In this document: in pieces, positions 6,553 through 8,129 of the stretch
Position numbering within the stretch: the stretch's first letter is position 1
Layout: each line of letters begins with the position of its first letter
Source of the DNA: Thermodesulfobacteriota bacterium
GTDB lineage: Bacteria; Desulfobacterota; DSM-4660; Desulfatiglandales; Desulfatiglandaceae
Assembly: GCA_028278625.1 (NCBI GenBank)
Contig: JANQDY010000097.1
Span: 1 to 8,129, forward strand
Length of the DNA: 8,129 nucleotides
Direction: 5' to 3'
The notes under the pieces: model-generated
The model's database searches: none
What the model was told of the DNA's origin: nothing
What the model saw: the letters and a program-made list of their open reading frames with translations, nothing else
Translations under genes and position numbers: made by a program

Positions 6553-6942
6553 ATGAACAGTCGGACATATCATTTTCCCGTTCAGGTCTATTACGAGGAC
6601 ACGGATCACTCGGGCGTCGTATATCATGCCAATTACCTGAAATTCTTTGAACGCTCCAGAGAGCATGTATTGGGGAAAGATGTGCTGGTGACGCTCTGGA
6701 AAGAGAAAGGTCTGGGATTCGCTGTTTATAAGGCCAATATCACGTACTCCGAGGGAGCTGAATTCGGAGACATTCTCGACATCCGGTCCTCGTATCGCTT
6801 TGACGGAAAATACCGGATCATCTGGAATCATGAGGCCTGGCGGCCCAACGGGGAGAAAGCGGCTGTCTCCTGTGAATTACACCTGGTTTGCATGGACAAG
6901 GAGAAAAGGCTGGTTCCGATTCCCTTCGACCATATGCCGTGA
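6553..6942 (+). CDS. ybgC: YbgC-type acyl-CoA thioesterase (hot-dog fold)
   Basis: This 129-residue protein has the usual length of the 4-hydroxybenzoyl-CoA thioesterase/YbgC family. The signature YYEDTDHSGVVYHANYLKFF (13-32) is close to that of E. coli YbgC, and D18 corresponds to the catalytic aspartate of the family. Members hydrolyse acyl-CoA thioesters in the cytoplasm. In E. coli ybgC heads the tol-pal cluster, but no tol or pal gene is present here, so the physiological substrate is open. AAGGAG lies 5 bases before the ATG. The gene follows the phosphatase by 46 bases and precedes the LOG-family gene by 25, consistent with one operon. Confidence 0.93.
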   Translation: MNSRTYHFPVQVYYEDTDHSGVVYHANYLKFFERSREHVLGKDVLVTLWKEKGLGFAVYKANITYSEGAEFGDILDIRSSYRFDGKYRIIWNHEAWRPNGEKAAVSCELHLVCMDKEKRLVPIPFDHMP

Positions 6943-6967
6943 CTTGGAAAGCTGTGGAGGAATGCCC

Positions 6968-7843
6968 ATGGAAGATGAAGATCGGATTAAGGCCATTTTG
7001 GAAAATCCGTCCTATCGCCGCGCGGACCTGGATCTTGAATGGATCGGCAGTCCGGAAATGAAGGGCGCAAGGTTGTTCATCGAATACGCCAAGCCACAAC
7101 TCAAATTCGTCAAAAGCAACGTTCGTTCCACCATCGTTCTGTTCGGCGGAAGTCGCATCGTGGAACGCCGCAAGGCGGAACAGCGCCTCCAAGCCGCCAA
7201 GCGTGAATTAGCCCAGAACCCCGGCGATGAGCTCATCCAGCGGAAGGTTCGCATCGCAGAGCGGATGCTCGAGAAGAGCCGCTATTACGATGTGGCCAGG
7301 GAGTTTTCCTTTCGCATCAGCAGGCGGTTTCAAAAAACCCACAAACGCGAATTCGTCATCATCACCGGCGGAGGGCCGGGAATCATGGAAGCCGGCAACA
7401 GGGGGGCCCATGATGCGGGCGCCAAAAGCATCGGATTGAACATCAACCTGCCCTTTGAGCAGGTACCCAATTCCTACATCACCCCGGACCTCTGCTTCCA
7501 GTTCCGGTATTTCGCCATTCGAAAAATGCACTTCCTGGCGACGGCAAAGGCTTTGGTGGCATTTCCGGGCGGCTACGGCACCCTGGATGAGCTCTTTGAA
7601 ACCCTGTGTCTGATCCAGACCAAGGTCATCGATCCGGTACCGGTCATCCTGGTGGGGAAAGACTTCTGGCAAAGGTGCTTCAACGCCCAATTCCTGGCTG
7701 AAGAGGGCGTCATCGAACCCGAGGATGTTGATCTGTTTGCCTACGCCGAGACCGCCGGTGAAATAGAGCACCATATCGTCACCTGGTATATCGAACACCG
7801 CCGTGATCCCAGACATGACCACTCCCCGTACACTGGGGACTAA
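6968..7843 (+). CDS. LOG-family Rossmann protein (lysine-decarboxylase-like, phosphoribohydrolase type)
   Basis: This encodes 291 residues. Family motifs are clear: FGGSR (59-63), TGGGPGIMEAGNRGA (133-147) and PGGYGTLDE (200-208), the last being the nucleotide-binding and catalytic signature of LOG proteins. Characterised members cleave nucleoside 5'-monophosphates to free base and ribose 5-phosphate (cytokinin activation in plants, nucleotide salvage in bacteria). The old lysine decarboxylase label is a misnomer. A charged, probably helical segment of roughly 40 residues (about 64-104) separates FGGSR from the next helix, longer than in minimal LOG proteins, and there is an N-terminal extension of about 50 residues. 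The start at 6968 is chosen because GGAGG is 7 bases away; the ATG at 6962 is only one base from it. It is the last gene of the rightward cluster. Exact substrate is not readable. Confidence 0.92.
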   Translation: MEDEDRIKAILENPSYRRADLDLEWIGSPEMKGARLFIEYAKPQLKFVKSNVRSTIVLFGGSRIVERRKAEQRLQAAKRELAQNPGDELIQRKVRIAERMLEKSRYYDVAREFSFRISRRFQKTHKREFVIITGGGPGIMEAGNRGAHDAGAKSIGLNINLPFEQVPNSYITPDLCFQFRYFAIRKMHFLATAKALVAFPGGYGTLDELFETLCLIQTKVIDPVPVILVGKDFWQRCFNAQFLAEEGVIEPEDVDLFAYAETAGEIEHHIVTWYIEHRRDPRHDHSPYTGD

Positions 7844-7876
7844 TACCAGACAAAAACATTTGAAATTTCTAAAAAC

Positions 7877-7952
7877 GAATATCGAATGTCGAACAAGGAA
7901 TATCGAATTATGAAGTTTCACTTCGACATTCATAATTCCTTGTTCGACATTC
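7877..7952. repeat. Long imperfect inverted repeat (REP-like element)
   Basis: Two perfect 18-base arms (7884-7901 and 7935-7952, beginning gaatgtcgaac and attccttg) enclose a 33-base centre, whose apex gaagt/acttc (7912-7916 and 7920-7924) also pairs. The whole 69 bases could form one long hairpin in RNA or a cruciform in DNA. An 11-base direct repeat gaatatcgaat occurs at 7877 and 7898, 21 bases apart. It lies 33 bases after the LOG-family stop and could end or protect that transcript. From memory similar sequences recur in deltaproteobacterial intergenic DNA, unverified here. Confidence 0.75.
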
Positions 7953-8035
7953 TGCGGCTCAAAAAAACAATTTTAAATACAGTATGTTACAAATGTAAGA
8001 GATGCCCTTTCAGATTTGTTGTGTAAGAATCTAGG

Positions 8036-8078
8036 CTTTTTCCGAGACTGCGCTCGGAAAAAGAGGTCCCTTCGGGAC
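8036..8078. repeat. Double-hairpin palindromic module
   Basis: A perfect 11-base stem, ctttttccgag (8036-8046) with ctcggaaaaag (8053-8063), encloses a six-base loop. Two bases later a second stem, gtccc/gggac (8066-8070 and 8074-8078), has loop ttc. Paired stems like this are typical of interspersed bacterial palindromic repeats. The flanking DNA (7960-8035 and 8079-8129) is AT-rich, and I see no gene in 7844-8129. Confidence 0.65.
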
Positions 8079-8129
8079 AGTCCAGATTTTGCATTATGAT
8101 ATTGTTGAAGCATTCCCTTTTGCAATTTG

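Noticed and set aside
6800..6967. N-terminal extension of the LOG-family gene into the thioesterase gene
   Set aside because: It would overlap most of the second half of the thioesterase frame, whereas GGAGG followed by ATG at 6968 gives a normal start.
7208..7933. Leftward 241-codon open frame opposite the LOG-family gene
   Set aside because: Its start lies inside the palindromic repeat and its body is antisense to the conserved GGGPG and PGGxGT motifs.
7987..7995. ttacaaatg, the reverse complement of the first nine bases of the window
   Set aside because: A nine-base match in AT-rich DNA is expected by chance, and no longer homology flanks it, so it is not evidence of element ends.

Overview
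The window looks like chromosomal DNA of a Gram-negative bacterium, most likely a deltaproteobacterial lineage (Desulfobacterota). This is inferred from the mix of a GspE/PilB-type ATPase, secreted c-type cytochromes, a REC-PP2C phosphatase, and intergenic palindromic repeats of a style I associate with that group. No rRNA or marker gene is present to prove it. Six convincing protein genes are present, with no tRNA, rRNA, CRISPR array or transposase.

Layout. 1-312 is AT-rich noncoding DNA opening with a small GC-rich palindromic repeat and holding a perfect 16-bp palindrome. 313-2574 (minus) is a MshEN-GspE/PilB ATPase with an extra C-terminal response-regulator receiver domain and a 27-bp in-frame tandem repeat in its linker. 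A possible promoter and a 15-bp palindrome lie upstream of it. 2575-2809 is intergenic, with a hairpin. 2810-4315 and 4312-5034 (both minus) form a tightly coupled two-gene unit with an ATGA overlap. The first-transcribed gene (4312-5034) is a small secreted cytochrome P460-like protein, and the second (2810-4315) a 501-residue lipoprotein; each has one CxxCH heme motif near its C-terminus. 5035-5273 is a divergent control region with a good sigma70-like promoter for the rightward genes and a leader hairpin for the cytochromes.

Rightward come a REC-PP2C (RsbU/SpoIIE-type) phosphatase (5274-6506), a YbgC-type hot-dog thioesterase (6553-6942) and a LOG-family Rossmann protein (6968-7843). They are closely spaced and probably co-transcribed. 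7844-8129 is noncoding and carries two palindromic elements: a long 69-bp inverted repeat and a double-hairpin module.

How the genes may work together. The two cytochromes clearly belong together and probably act in the periplasm on electron transfer or a small nitrogen/redox substrate, but the substrate cannot be read from sequence. Two receiver-domain proteins (the ATPase and the phosphatase) lie either side of them, with no histidine kinase, pilus or secretion genes, or anti-sigma/STAS partner in view. Their signalling partners must be elsewhere. The strongest candidates for something undescribed are the P460-like/lipoprotein cytochrome pair and the motor ATPase with a fused receiver domain and repeat-bearing linker.
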